6,091 nucleotides of DNA from Thiomargarita sp. GTDB taxonomy: Bacteria > Pseudomonadota > Gammaproteobacteria > Beggiatoales > Beggiatoaceae. Shown here piece by piece: positions 1 through 6,091 of the stretch (its first letter is position 1; every line of letters starts with the position of its first letter). The notes below the pieces were generated by a model. That model had not been told where the DNA came from and did not search any database. It saw only the letters and a program-made list of their open reading frames with translations. The stretch covers positions 1 through 6,091 of the forward strand of contig DYNO01000185.1 of NCBI GenBank assembly GCA_020721025.1, written 5' to 3'. The position numbers and the translations under genes were made by a program.

Positions 1-665
1 CCCTTCATGAATTCTTCCACCGTCGTCGCCTTGGGATTGGAAGCATCCATTTTGCCACACAAAGTTTTAAACTCTGCCAATGTGATATCGCTCGTGCAAC
101 ACTTAGTATTTTCAGGTTTTGCTGGGTCAAAGGGAACGGAACACTTGGCAGCTAAGGGGGTGGCAAGAATATTGGTCGTGGTGTGCAAGTCACATTGCGA
201 GTGGCGGCAAACTAATTGACGGTCTTTGGTAAAGGTCGCATCACATTCCAAAATACCGGCTCCCATGCGCGCCGCAGCAACGTAGGATTCCTTAGTATGT
301 TCTGGATATTGCAAGGCAGCCCCACGATGTCCGATAGAAAATTCAGATTTACTAAAAGTCATGTTGCCACAACTTTGCAATTTGGTTTTCAACGCTCCTG
401 CGTCCATGTCTTCGATGAGAAAGTAAGGGCGGGTGCCGAGTTGTACATTCAATGGCTTGCTGGAGGATTTGATATCGGTGACTTTGAAGAAATCAAGCGT
501 GCCCACTTGTTGCATTTTGATATCAAAAGCCTGTTCGACGGGATCGCCGATAACGGTGAGTCTGGGGATGTTGACTGTGCCTGTGCTAGGGTCAAAGGTG
601 GCATCATTCGCTAATACAACACTGCTGAATAAACTAAAAAGATAAAGTAAAACAATAGATTTCAT
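1..665 (-). CDS. Secreted glycerophosphodiester phosphodiesterase, partial (3' end beyond window)
   Basis: Reading the minus strand from the ATG at 665 gives 221 codons open to the left edge, so only the N-terminal part is present. The first ~19 residues (MKSIVLLYLFSLFSSVVLA) look like a Sec signal peptide, so the enzyme should act in the periplasm or outside the cell. Residues ~20-108 form an extra N-terminal segment, probably beta-rich, not part of the catalytic barrel. The GDPD barrel then begins: GHRG (catalytic H113 and R114), PEHT at 121-124 (usual PENT), ECD at 140-142 (metal ligands E140, D142), TKD at 146-148 and RHS at 154-156 (second catalytic H155), followed by CDLHTTTNI. By family knowledge it hydrolyses glycerophosphodiesters to sn-glycerol 3-phosphate plus an alcohol. 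The start is supported by GAGGAAG (plus 673-679) 7 nt upstream. It is transcribed divergently from the histidine kinase. The remaining barrel, with its C-terminal residues, cannot be judged. Confidence 0.9.
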   Translation of the reverse strand, partial: MKSIVLLYLFSLFSSVVLANDATFDPSTGTVNIPRLTVIGDPVEQAFDIKMQQVGTLDFFKVTDIKSSSKPLNVQLGTRPYFLIEDMDAGALKTKLQSCGNMTFSKSEFSIGHRGAALQYPEHTKESYVAAARMGAGILECDATFTKDRQLVCRHSQCDLHTTTNILATPLAAKCSVPFDPAKPENTKCCTSDITLAEFKTLCGKMDASNPKATTVEEFMK

Positions 666-791
666 CAACACACTTCCTCATGACGGTTGAACAAAGATCA
701 ATATACCATCTCGATAATATTAAAATCGTGTGTCTGTACTATGTCAATTGCATGAAGAATTCGTGAAAACCGCCCATCATGTTGATGAAAT
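659..791. repeat. 12-bp perfect inverted repeat flanking the divergent promoter region
   Basis: ATTTCATCAACA at 659-670 is the exact reverse complement of TGTTGATGAAAT at 780-791. The left arm covers the GDPD start codon and its first codons; the right arm lies ~77 bp before the kinase start. The arms are 109 bp apart and bracket the predicted GDPD promoter. Its function is unknown: it could be a pair of operator half-sites, a long-range stem, or coincidence. Confidence 0.4.
719..747 (-). promoter_or_regulatory. Predicted sigma-70 promoter of the glycerophosphodiesterase gene
   Basis: On the minus strand a perfect -35 TTGACA (plus 742-747) is followed after exactly 17 nt by TTTAAT (plus 719-724), a 5/6 match to the -10 consensus. 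Transcription would begin near 712, leaving a leader of about 45 nt that contains the Shine-Dalgarno sequence at 673-679. This is the best promoter match in the window. It is a motif call only. Confidence 0.6.
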
Positions 792-867
792 GATCTACCA
801 CATTCCCCACAGTGACGCTATTTTTTAGTACACTTAGCAACCTATGGATTAAACAGCGGATGCAATC

Positions 868-2463
868 ATGTCGATTCGAGTCAAATTTATTCTCGCCATC
901 ATTACGTGTTTAAGTGCCACCATGTATGCTGGGGGAGCTTATCTACAAAATTTACAAACGAACATTTTAGAACAAGAAGCCCGGAATCGAATCAAGATCG
1001 TGCTCAATTTTGCCCATGCGACACGCAGTTACGTCGAGAAGCAATTGCGCCCGGTGCTCGAACAAGAATTGAGCGGTAAAATGATTTTAGAAGGTATGTC
1101 AGCCACTTTCGTGACTCGCGCCCTCATCGAAATCTTTAGAGAAAACATGCCTGCCTACATTTACAAGCAAGCCACCCTCAATCCACTCAATTTAGCCAAT
1201 CAAGCCGATGATTTTGAAACACAATTGATTCAACAATTTCAAAATAATCCAAATCTCGCTGAATTAACCGGCTATCGTCATCTCAACGACGAAGAATTGT
1301 TCTATTTTGCACAACCCATTCAAGTACAAACCGAGTGTTTACAATGTCATAGCGATCCATCATTTGCCCCCAAGGAATTGGTTGAAAGATACGGAAATAC
1401 GCACGGTTTTCATTGGAACGACAAAGATATTATCAGTACCTTGTTATTATACGTGCCAACCAAGGATTTAAAAAAGCAAGCCGCCATATTGTTTAACGCA
1501 TTGCTGACGGCGTTTTTTTTACTCACTCTCGTCATTATCATGGTTATCTATCTATTATTTGAAAAATTGGTCAATCGTCGTATTTTGCATATTACCGAAG
1601 TCATGGAAGATGCCGCGGCACATCTCAGTCAGGGCGTGCAACTGGTTGATGAAAAAAGCCAAGATGAGATTGGACGCATGGCATTGGCGTTTAACCAGAT
1701 GTCGCGGCAATTACAAGTTTCCTTCAAGAATCTCGAAGAGAAAAATAAGCAATTAGAACAGGTTAACCAGTTAAAAAATGAATTTTTAGGCATTGCCGCC
1801 CATGATCTGAAAAATCCGCTGTCTATTATTCAAAGTGTCTCGCGCGAAATTGAATGCTGTTACGATGACATGAAAAAAGCGAATGTGGTTGAATATGCGT
1901 CAATGATTCAAATGAGTTCTCATCAGATGTTTGAATTAATTGATAATTTATTGGAAATCAACTTGATTGAGTCCAATGAAATTCAACTGTCCCTCATGTC
2001 CACAAATGTCGTACCCATTGTCACTTCCGTGTTAAATGTGTATCAATATCAAGCCGCGGCAAAACAATTACATCTGAGTTTAGAATCAATGGATTGCTGT
2101 TTTGGATATGTTGATGAGCATATATTGCGTCAGATATTAGACAATTTGATTTCCAATGCGATCAAGTATTCCCCGTTACACAAGAAAATTGTGATTCGAT
2201 TAAAGCAGTTAGAAGATAAAATGCGTTGTGAAGTACAAGACGAGGGGCCCGGTCTGAGTGTGGCTGATCAAGAGAAATTATTCACCAAATTCTTACGGTT
2301 AGCTCCACGTCCAACAGCAAATGAACATTCCACCGGTTTGGGTTTGTTTATTGTCAAAAAGTTTGTAGAAATGATGGGGGGGCAAGTGTGGTGTGAAACC
2401 GCGTTGAACAAGGGGGCAAGGTTTATTATTGAATTTCCAAGTAATATGCCGCCCAGCAATTGA
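868..2463 (+). CDS. Haem-c-binding membrane sensor histidine kinase (DUF3365/Tll0287-like, HAMP, HisKA, HATPase)
   Basis: This is a complete 531-residue kinase. TM1 is at ~5-24 and TM2 at ~206-231. The loop between them (~25-205) resembles the DUF3365/Tll0287-like haem sensor and carries CLQCH at 157-161 (bases 1336-1350), a covalent haem-c attachment motif. A periplasmic position fits cytochrome c maturation. A HAMP domain (~232-284) and a short coiled coil (~285-303) lead to HisKA with phospho-acceptor H312 in AHDLKNP. The HATPase domain has an N box (LDNLISNAIKYS, 424-435), G1 (DEGPGL, 458-463), an F box (LFTKF, 471-475) and G2 (STGLGL, 488-493). All catalytic boxes are intact, so it should autophosphorylate. 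The likely input is redox state or a small ligand at haem; this is inferred from the family. No response regulator is in the window. The start is set by an in-frame TAA just after an upstream ATG (844); the Shine-Dalgarno is weak. Vicinal cysteines C330/C331 and C410/C411 lie in the cytoplasmic part. Confidence 0.93.
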   Translation: MSIRVKFILAIITCLSATMYAGGAYLQNLQTNILEQEARNRIKIVLNFAHATRSYVEKQLRPVLEQELSGKMILEGMSATFVTRALIEIFRENMPAYIYKQATLNPLNLANQADDFETQLIQQFQNNPNLAELTGYRHLNDEELFYFAQPIQVQTECLQCHSDPSFAPKELVERYGNTHGFHWNDKDIISTLLLYVPTKDLKKQAAILFNALLTAFFLLTLVIIMVIYLLFEKLVNRRILHITEVMEDAAAHLSQGVQLVDEKSQDEIGRMALAFNQMSRQLQVSFKNLEEKNKQLEQVNQLKNEFLGIAAHDLKNPLSIIQSVSREIECCYDDMKKANVVEYASMIQMSSHQMFELIDNLLEINLIESNEIQLSLMSTNVVPIVTSVLNVYQYQAAAKQLHLSLESMDCCFGYVDEHILRQILDNLISNAIKYSPLHKKIVIRLKQLEDKMRCEVQDEGPGLSVADQEKLFTKFLRLAPRPTANEHSTGLGLFIVKKFVEMMGGQVWCETALNKGARFIIEFPSNMPPSN

Positions 2464-2466
2464 AAA

Positions 2467-2499
2467 ATTGCGCTACACAAGTGGACGAAGTGACGCAAT
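2467..2499 (+). other. Imperfect hairpin between the kinase and DUF58 genes
   Basis: ATTGCG (2467-2472) can pair with CGCAAT (2494-2499), and after one mismatch the stem extends through T-G, A-T and C-G pairs. No T-run follows, so it is not a convincing intrinsic terminator. It could weaken read-through or protect an mRNA end between the two genes. It is a weak call. Confidence 0.2.
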
Positions 2500-2584
2500 C
2501 CAAACTTTATCAAAATGCTGGATGCTGATGCGCCATTCACTCTATTTTCTATTTTTTAAGCCAAGTTACGGAAGAACATGCAGA

Positions 2585-3937
2585 ATGCGACTTTTTGGAC
2601 GGTTACGGTTTTATAACTTCAAATTCGTTTTTAATTTTGACCGTTGGATTAAACGCCATTTCACTAACGCGGGTATGGTCGTTTTGGGCGGTTGGGTTGC
2701 CGCGGCGATATTCAGTGCAGATACGCGACAAAGTATGGCATATCAATTATTTGCGTTACTCATCGCCTTGCTCATCATCGCATGGTTAAGCAGTTGGTTG
2801 TTTCGGATACGCTTGAAAGCACAACGTTTTTTGCCCAGATTTGCCACAGTGGGAGAATCGCTCACTTATCAAGTACGCATTTACAATCACACGCTGTCAT
2901 GGCAACGAAATTTAACCTTGCTCGAAGATGTGGCGCAAACTCCACCGAGTTATCAAACATTTATGCACGTCCGCGAACCGTTGCATCAATGGCGCAATCG
3001 TTTTGATAAATACGTGGGATATCCGCGTTGGGTCTGGCTCATGGTTTTGAGTAAGGGCGCGGAAATTAAGGAACGCTCAATTCCTGCCTTGCCACCTGCG
3101 AAATTGCCCACAGTACCGAGTTATCTCGATATTACAATGGAAATCATGCCGTTACGACGCGGTTACATTCATTTTGATAGCCTCACGTTTGCATGTCCTG
3201 ATCCCTTTGGATTATTTAACGCACTGTACACCTTGCCGGTGCCGGATAAATTGTTAGTGTTACCAAAACGTTATCCGGTATCCCCGCTTAGATTTGCAGG
3301 CTCTCGTAAATATCAACAGGGCGGGATTAACTTGGCGATTTCTGTTGGAGATACGCAAGAATTTGCGGCATTGCGGGAATATCGACCGGGCGATGCGTTA
3401 CATCACATTCATTGGAAAAGTTTTGCGAAATTGGGCGAACCGGTGGTTAAAGAGTTTCAAGATGAATTTTTTGTGCGTTACACATTGATTTTAGACACGT
3501 TTACGGAACAGAGTTATGGACAAATCTTTGAAGCCGCAGTCTCGGTTGCCGCCTCGTTGGCATCTGCACCACGCAGTCATGAAACGTTGTTAAATCTGAT
3601 GTTTGTAGGAGCTCAGACTTATACTTTTACCAGTGGACGCGGGGTGACGCAGACCGATCAATTGTTAGAAATTCTCGCCTGTGTGCAAGCCTGCACCGAT
3701 AAACCGTTTGAAACGCTTTTTCCCTTGGTGTTGCAACATGCACCGGCATTGAGTGGGGCAATGTGTGTATTTTTGGCATGGGATGAGGCGCGGGAGAAAT
3801 TGGTGCAGGATTTGGAAAATCAGGGTGTGCCATTGTTGGTTCTGGTCTTGGCTGCCCAAGTCGCAACGCCGGCAGTGCATACTCAAATTCATTTTTTACA
3901 ATTAGATACATTGGCGCAACAGTTGAGTCAGTTGTAA
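2585..3937 (+). CDS. DUF58 domain membrane protein
   Basis: This 450-residue protein is numbered from the ATG at 2585. Two hydrophobic segments (~30-45 and ~52-73) form an N-terminal hairpin in the inner membrane. A long beta-type region follows, with the family-like stretches VGYPRW (~144-149), PLRRGYIHF (~189-197) and PDPFGLF (~206-212). The DUF58 signature is REYRPGD (264-270) with HIHWK (274-278) and GEPVVKEFQDE (284-294). A vWA-like strand TLILDTFTE (300-308) follows, where the usual MIDAS DxSxS is only partly kept. DUF58 proteins usually sit beside a MoxR AAA+ ATPase and a TgpA-type transglutaminase and are thought to act in envelope or periplasmic complex maturation. Neither partner is here. 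The frame is open upstream to 2429, overlapping the kinase end, but I chose 2585 because GGAAG (2570-2574) precedes it, the basic residues then lead straight into the first membrane segment, and the upstream translation looks non-coding. ATGs at 2522 and 2528 are alternatives. Confidence 0.88.
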   Translation: MRLFGRLRFYNFKFVFNFDRWIKRHFTNAGMVVLGGWVAAAIFSADTRQSMAYQLFALLIALLIIAWLSSWLFRIRLKAQRFLPRFATVGESLTYQVRIYNHTLSWQRNLTLLEDVAQTPPSYQTFMHVREPLHQWRNRFDKYVGYPRWVWLMVLSKGAEIKERSIPALPPAKLPTVPSYLDITMEIMPLRRGYIHFDSLTFACPDPFGLFNALYTLPVPDKLLVLPKRYPVSPLRFAGSRKYQQGGINLAISVGDTQEFAALREYRPGDALHHIHWKSFAKLGEPVVKEFQDEFFVRYTLILDTFTEQSYGQIFEAAVSVAASLASAPRSHETLLNLMFVGAQTYTFTSGRGVTQTDQLLEILACVQACTDKPFETLFPLVLQHAPALSGAMCVFLAWDEAREKLVQDLENQGVPLLVLVLAAQVATPAVHTQIHFLQLDTLAQQLSQL

Positions 3938-4032
3938 GAATAGTTATCGCTAACATCATGAGTTACGACAACTATTTCTCGTTGACTGATTCAGTTTAAA
4001 TATAAATATTTCATAAATTCATGAAATTAGCG
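3938..4032. other. Convergent AT-rich spacer with weak inverted repeats
   Basis: This 95-bp spacer separates the DUF58 stop from the stop of the pyrX gene on the other strand. It holds AATAGTT/AACTATT (3939-3945 and 3970-3976), ACTGATTCAGT (3985-3995) and ATTTCAT/ATGAAAT (4008-4014 and 4021-4027, 6-nt loop). The last could form a weak stem in the pyrX transcript, followed by an A/T mix rather than a T-run. Together they may end both transcripts, but none is a standard GC-rich intrinsic terminator. Confidence 0.25.
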
Positions 4033-5334
4033 TTACTTCGGTTGTAAATGCGTTGCTGAAAATACCACTTTACCATTGATTAGGGTGTGTATCACTTGCC
4101 CTTTAAATTCCTGCTCTAAAAAAGGGGAGTTAGTGCCACAACTGTGCATGGTTTCAGTTTGCAACTTCCAGCGGCGTTCTGGGTCAAAAATACAAATATC
4201 TGCCACCTTTCCAACCGCAAGCTGTCCCGCGTCAATGCGTAAAATGCTTGCCGGGCAATGAGTCACGTAATTTAGAACGGTGGGTAAGGCGATCTGCATT
4301 TCTTCGGCAAAACGCAAGGTCAGCGATAAAAATGTGTCTAACGCTGAGATTCCAAACGCCGCCATCGCAAAAGGAACTCGTTTCGCGTCAACTTCATGGG
4401 GTTGATGATCAGAACAAATTGCGTTCACCGTTTGCGACAGAATGCCCGCCCGCAATTGTTGTTTATCTCGCACACTACGCAAGGGGGGATAAACTCGATA
4501 TTGGGCATTATAATCAACGATATCGTGATCGGTTAAAAATAATTGGTGCGCGCACACGTCAGCGGTCACGGGCAATCCGCGGGTTTGGGCAGTTGCGATC
4601 ATTTCTACGGCGCGGGCGGTGGATAAACGGCAAAAATGGGCGCGAACGCCGGTCATTTCAATTAAAAACAGATGGTTGGCAATCGCTATTGTTTCCGCCT
4701 GTTCTGGAATTCCTGTCAAACCTAAACGGGTACTGACTTCGCCTTCGTGCATACAACCACTGCGTCCTAACCATGGGTCTTTGGGGTGAATAAACAAAGT
4801 CAGATCAAAATTGGCGGCATATTCCATCGCATGACGTAAAACTTCGGTATTTTCAATCGGTTGTAATGTGTTGCTCACGCCAATACAGCCCGCTTCTTTG
4901 AGATCATTCATCTCCGCTAACTGCATTCCTTGCAAATTTTTGGTCAATGCTGCCAGTGGATACACCTTCGCCATACCGGAGTTTAATGCCCGTTGTCGCA
5001 ATAATTCAGCCACCGCCGGCGTGTCAATCACGGGATTGGTGTCGGGCGGGCAACAAATGGACGTGATGCCATTATTCGCCGCGGCACGAGTTTCACTCAA
5101 AATTGTACCCTTGTGTTCCGCGCCCGGTTCTCGCAATCGCACACTTAAATCAACCAATCCGGGACAGACAATGAGCCCGCGTGCATCAATGTGTCGCCCA
5201 GCATCGGGATGAAAATTTGGTGGCGGTGTGCCAATCGCAACAATTTTTTCATTGATAACATGCACATCCGTGATAGCGTCCAACCATGAAGCGGGATCAA
5301 TCACTCGTCCCCCAAGAATACTGAATGTACTCAC
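4033..5334 (-). CDS. pyrX: Dihydroorotase-like protein, predicted inactive (PyrX/PyrC' type ATCase partner)
   Basis: This 433-residue amidohydrolase-fold protein has the length and layout of class I dihydroorotase: an N-terminal beta sandwich (~1-55), the barrel, and a C-terminal strand region (VADICIFDPE ~377-386, LINGKVVF ~418-425). The metal site is broken. The usual D-x-H-x-H-x-REPG reads DLSVRLREPG (62-71), so both first zinc-ligand His are S64 and R66, and the later CHxST His is R236 in FCRLST. H183 and the SDHQPH motif (308-313, D309) remain. In pseudomonads such degenerate PyrC' proteins do not catalyse but are needed to assemble aspartate transcarbamoylase with PyrB; I infer the same role. 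Text such as GITSICCPPDTNPV and PVTADV matches that subgroup. Translation starts at GTG (5334), with GGAG (plus 5342-5345) 7 nt upstream. Unusually, pyrB is not directly upstream: a toxin-antitoxin remnant lies there. An active dihydroorotase must be encoded elsewhere. Confidence 0.88.
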   Translation of the reverse strand: MSTFSILGGRVIDPASWLDAITDVHVINEKIVAIGTPPPNFHPDAGRHIDARGLIVCPGLVDLSVRLREPGAEHKGTILSETRAAANNGITSICCPPDTNPVIDTPAVAELLRQRALNSGMAKVYPLAALTKNLQGMQLAEMNDLKEAGCIGVSNTLQPIENTEVLRHAMEYAANFDLTLFIHPKDPWLGRSGCMHEGEVSTRLGLTGIPEQAETIAIANHLFLIEMTGVRAHFCRLSTARAVEMIATAQTRGLPVTADVCAHQLFLTDHDIVDYNAQYRVYPPLRSVRDKQQLRAGILSQTVNAICSDHQPHEVDAKRVPFAMAAFGISALDTFLSLTLRFAEEMQIALPTVLNYVTHCPASILRIDAGQLAVGKVADICIFDPERRWKLQTETMHSCGTNSPFLEQEFKGQVIHTLINGKVVFSATHLQPK

Positions 5335-5390
5335 TGCGTTTCTCCGATGCTTTTTTTGTGCGTAAGTTGCGCGCCGATTTTATCAATCAT
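5331..5390 (-). CDS. Possible 19-codon leader ORF overlapping the pyrX start
   Basis: ATG at 5390 opens 19 codons (MIDKIGAQLTHKKSIGETQ) ending in a TGA that overlaps the pyrX GTG start in a 4-nt GTGA arrangement. Such overlaps usually reflect translational coupling, and the pyrX Shine-Dalgarno lies inside this ORF. No Shine-Dalgarno precedes its own ATG, and the peptide does not resemble the C-terminus of PyrB that I would expect there. It may be a leader peptide, a vestige of an earlier upstream gene, or chance. Confidence 0.25.
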   Translation of the reverse strand: MIDKIGAQLTHKKSIGETQ

Positions 5391-5409
5391 GCACAAGTCA
5401 GTTTTTAAA

Positions 5410-5439
5410 ATGGAAATGAAAATTCTCAAATTCTGTCAA
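5410..5439 (-). promoter_or_regulatory. Weak candidate promoter for pyrX
   Basis: On the minus strand a perfect TTGACA -35 (plus 5434-5439) lies just downstream of the decayed toxin gene and ~100 bp before the pyrX start. With 18-nt spacing the -10 would be TTCCAT (plus 5410-5415), only a 3/6 match. The surroundings are AT-rich and could open easily, but the call rests mainly on the -35. Confidence 0.3.
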
Positions 5440-5457
5440 TTCTGATTCAGACTTCAT

Positions 5458-5757
5458 TTAGAACACAATCAAGCCACTGGTTGTTAATTCCAAATAGCAC
5501 AACTCATTTTGACAGTGGTCAATAATCATTTCAAGATTTTCAGCAAGTAGGTTTGAAGTTGAATGTTAGAAATATTGCCGAGAGTAATCCGAAGAAGTTT
5601 ACGCTGTGTTTTTTGGATAAAGTGACTGTTGCGGAAATCTAAATCTTTGGTGATGACAATCTAAAATTCGATTGACGTGTTCAGCTTCAACGCCTTGAGT
5701 GGCAAGAAATTTTGTTATACGATAAGCAATGTGCACATCGCACAAAAATTTAATCAT
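5458..5757 (-). pseudogene. Decayed DUF5615 PIN-like toxin gene
   Basis: Three minus-strand pieces line up as one DUF5615 protein. Piece A (5757-5659) begins with ATG and reads MIKFLCDVHIAYRITKFLAT and on to NRILD, holding the N-terminal acidic D7. Piece B (5660-5550), in a shifted frame, reads IVITKDLDFRNSHFIQ and then KLLRITLGNISNIQLQT, containing the TKDxDF motif. Piece C (5547-5458), shifted again near 5548, reads LAENLEMIIDHCQNE to LIVF and a TAA. From family layout, A joins B where roughly 20-25 residues, including a conserved acidic motif, should lie, so a frame-changing deletion occurred; a further single-base loss separates B from C. In the first frame translation stops at 5599 after 52 residues. 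Intact relatives are metal-dependent PIN-fold RNase-like toxins of type II systems. The start overlaps the DUF433 stop by 4 nt (ATGA), the normal antitoxin-toxin operon order. The toxin is almost certainly inactive. Confidence 0.82.
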
Positions 5758-5981
5758 ACTCTCTCACCGAGCATTTGTCCTGAGACGGTTAATTTGGCAT
5801 ATTGCAATGTCGCTTGAATGTCACTGAGTTCTAATTCGGGGTGATCTTCAATGATGTCCGTTGGAGACATGCCACTACTGAGCAGGTCTAAAATCACTTC
5901 GATGTGCCAGCGCATGTTGCGAACACAGGGTTTGCCATGACAAATTTCTGGATGTATCGTAATTCGTTCGAGCAAGTTCAT
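5754..5981 (-). CDS. DUF433 family antitoxin
   Basis: This complete 75-residue protein has the full-length DUF433 pattern: ITIHPEICHGKPCVRNMRW at 7-25, then a helical part with EVILDLLSSGMSPTDIIED (28-46) and HPELELSDIQATLQYAKL (47-64). DUF433 proteins are small helix-turn-helix-like antitoxins (VapB-like) that pair with DUF5615 PIN-like toxins, neutralise them and probably repress their own promoter. Here the stop overlaps the start of the decayed toxin gene in an ATGA junction, showing they were one operon. The antitoxin frame itself is intact although its partner is broken. No strong Shine-Dalgarno precedes the ATG at 5981. The upstream 110 bp may hold its promoter, but I see no good -35/-10 pair. 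Confidence 0.88.
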   Translation of the reverse strand: MNLLERITIHPEICHGKPCVRNMRWHIEVILDLLSSGMSPTDIIEDHPELELSDIQATLQYAKLTVSGQMLGERV

Positions 5982-6091
5982 AATTATGTGTTTTCTAGTG
6001 TTGTGTGAAAATTAGGTAAATGAGGGTTCAGACACGCCGATCCTAAAAAGTTATGAATTGTTCGGACAAGATGTGCGAATGATTCTCACTT

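Noticed and set aside
7..645. Plus-strand open frames over the GDPD region
   Set aside because: They are antisense shadows of the minus-strand GDPD gene, which has a signal peptide, catalytic motifs, a Shine-Dalgarno and a promoter.
731..760. Pho-box-like CTGT repeats upstream of the GDPD
   Set aside because: The spacing and sequence of the half-sites do not match a PhoB box beyond chance.
782..834. Kinase promoter (TTGATG and TACACT)
   Set aside because: The two hexamers are about 41 bp apart; no -35/-10 pair with 16-18 bp spacing was found.
2429..2584. In-frame 5' extension of the DUF58 gene overlapping the kinase
   Set aside because: Its translation has no family resemblance, and a Shine-Dalgarno-like GGAAG precedes the ATG at 2585.
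4076..5212. Plus-strand frames inside pyrX
   Set aside because: They are antisense to a full-length recognisable gene and show no family features of their own.
5356..5396. TTGTGC/GCACAA stem next to a 7-T run as a terminator or attenuator
   Set aside because: The T-run follows neither stem in the pyrX transcript (it reads as A's), and the loop is long with only a 6-bp stem.

Overview
The window looks like a chromosomal stretch of a gammaproteobacterium with a moderately AT-leaning genome. Three gene types point that way: an inactive dihydroorotase homologue of the kind that accompanies aspartate transcarbamoylase in pseudomonads and relatives, a long-form DUF58 protein typical of that class, and a secreted glycerophosphodiesterase with a beta-type N-terminal extension. 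The DUF433/DUF5615 toxin-antitoxin pair and the haem-c histidine kinase would fit a sulfur-oxidising Thiotrichales/Beggiatoa-like lineage, but that placement is a guess from gene flavour and no marker gene is present.

Layout from left to right. (1) The 5' part of a secreted glycerophosphodiester phosphodiesterase gene lies on the minus strand and runs off the left edge. It has a good Shine-Dalgarno sequence and a near-consensus sigma-70 promoter. (2) A divergent intergenic region of about 200 bp carries a 12-bp inverted repeat. (3) On the plus strand is a complete membrane histidine kinase with an extracytoplasmic DUF3365/Tll0287-like sensor containing a CxxCH haem-c motif; no response regulator is in the window. 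(4) About 120 bp further on, same strand, is a DUF58 membrane protein without its usual MoxR ATPase or transglutaminase partners. (5) After a short AT-rich convergent spacer comes a minus-strand pyrC-like gene. Its product has lost the zinc-binding HxH (now S-V-R) and a further ligand His, so it is expected to be a non-catalytic ATCase partner (PyrX/PyrC') rather than a working dihydroorotase. No pyrB lies upstream of it in the window. (6) Upstream of pyrX, also on the minus strand, is a DUF433 antitoxin gene overlapping by 4 nt a decayed DUF5615 PIN-like toxin gene that carries an internal deletion and a second frameshift.

No single pathway links the genes. The GDPD scavenges lipid-derived glycerol phosphate, the kinase probably senses redox state or a gaseous ligand through haem, DUF58 is an envelope protein of unknown job, and PyrX belongs to pyrimidine synthesis. 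I found no clearly novel multi-gene system. The points most worth a second look are the orphan haem-c kinase beside a lone DUF58 gene, the pyrX gene uncoupled from pyrB and sitting next to a dying toxin-antitoxin module, and the inverted repeat around the GDPD/kinase divergent promoter. I saw no tRNA, rRNA, CRISPR array, transposase or convincing intrinsic terminator.
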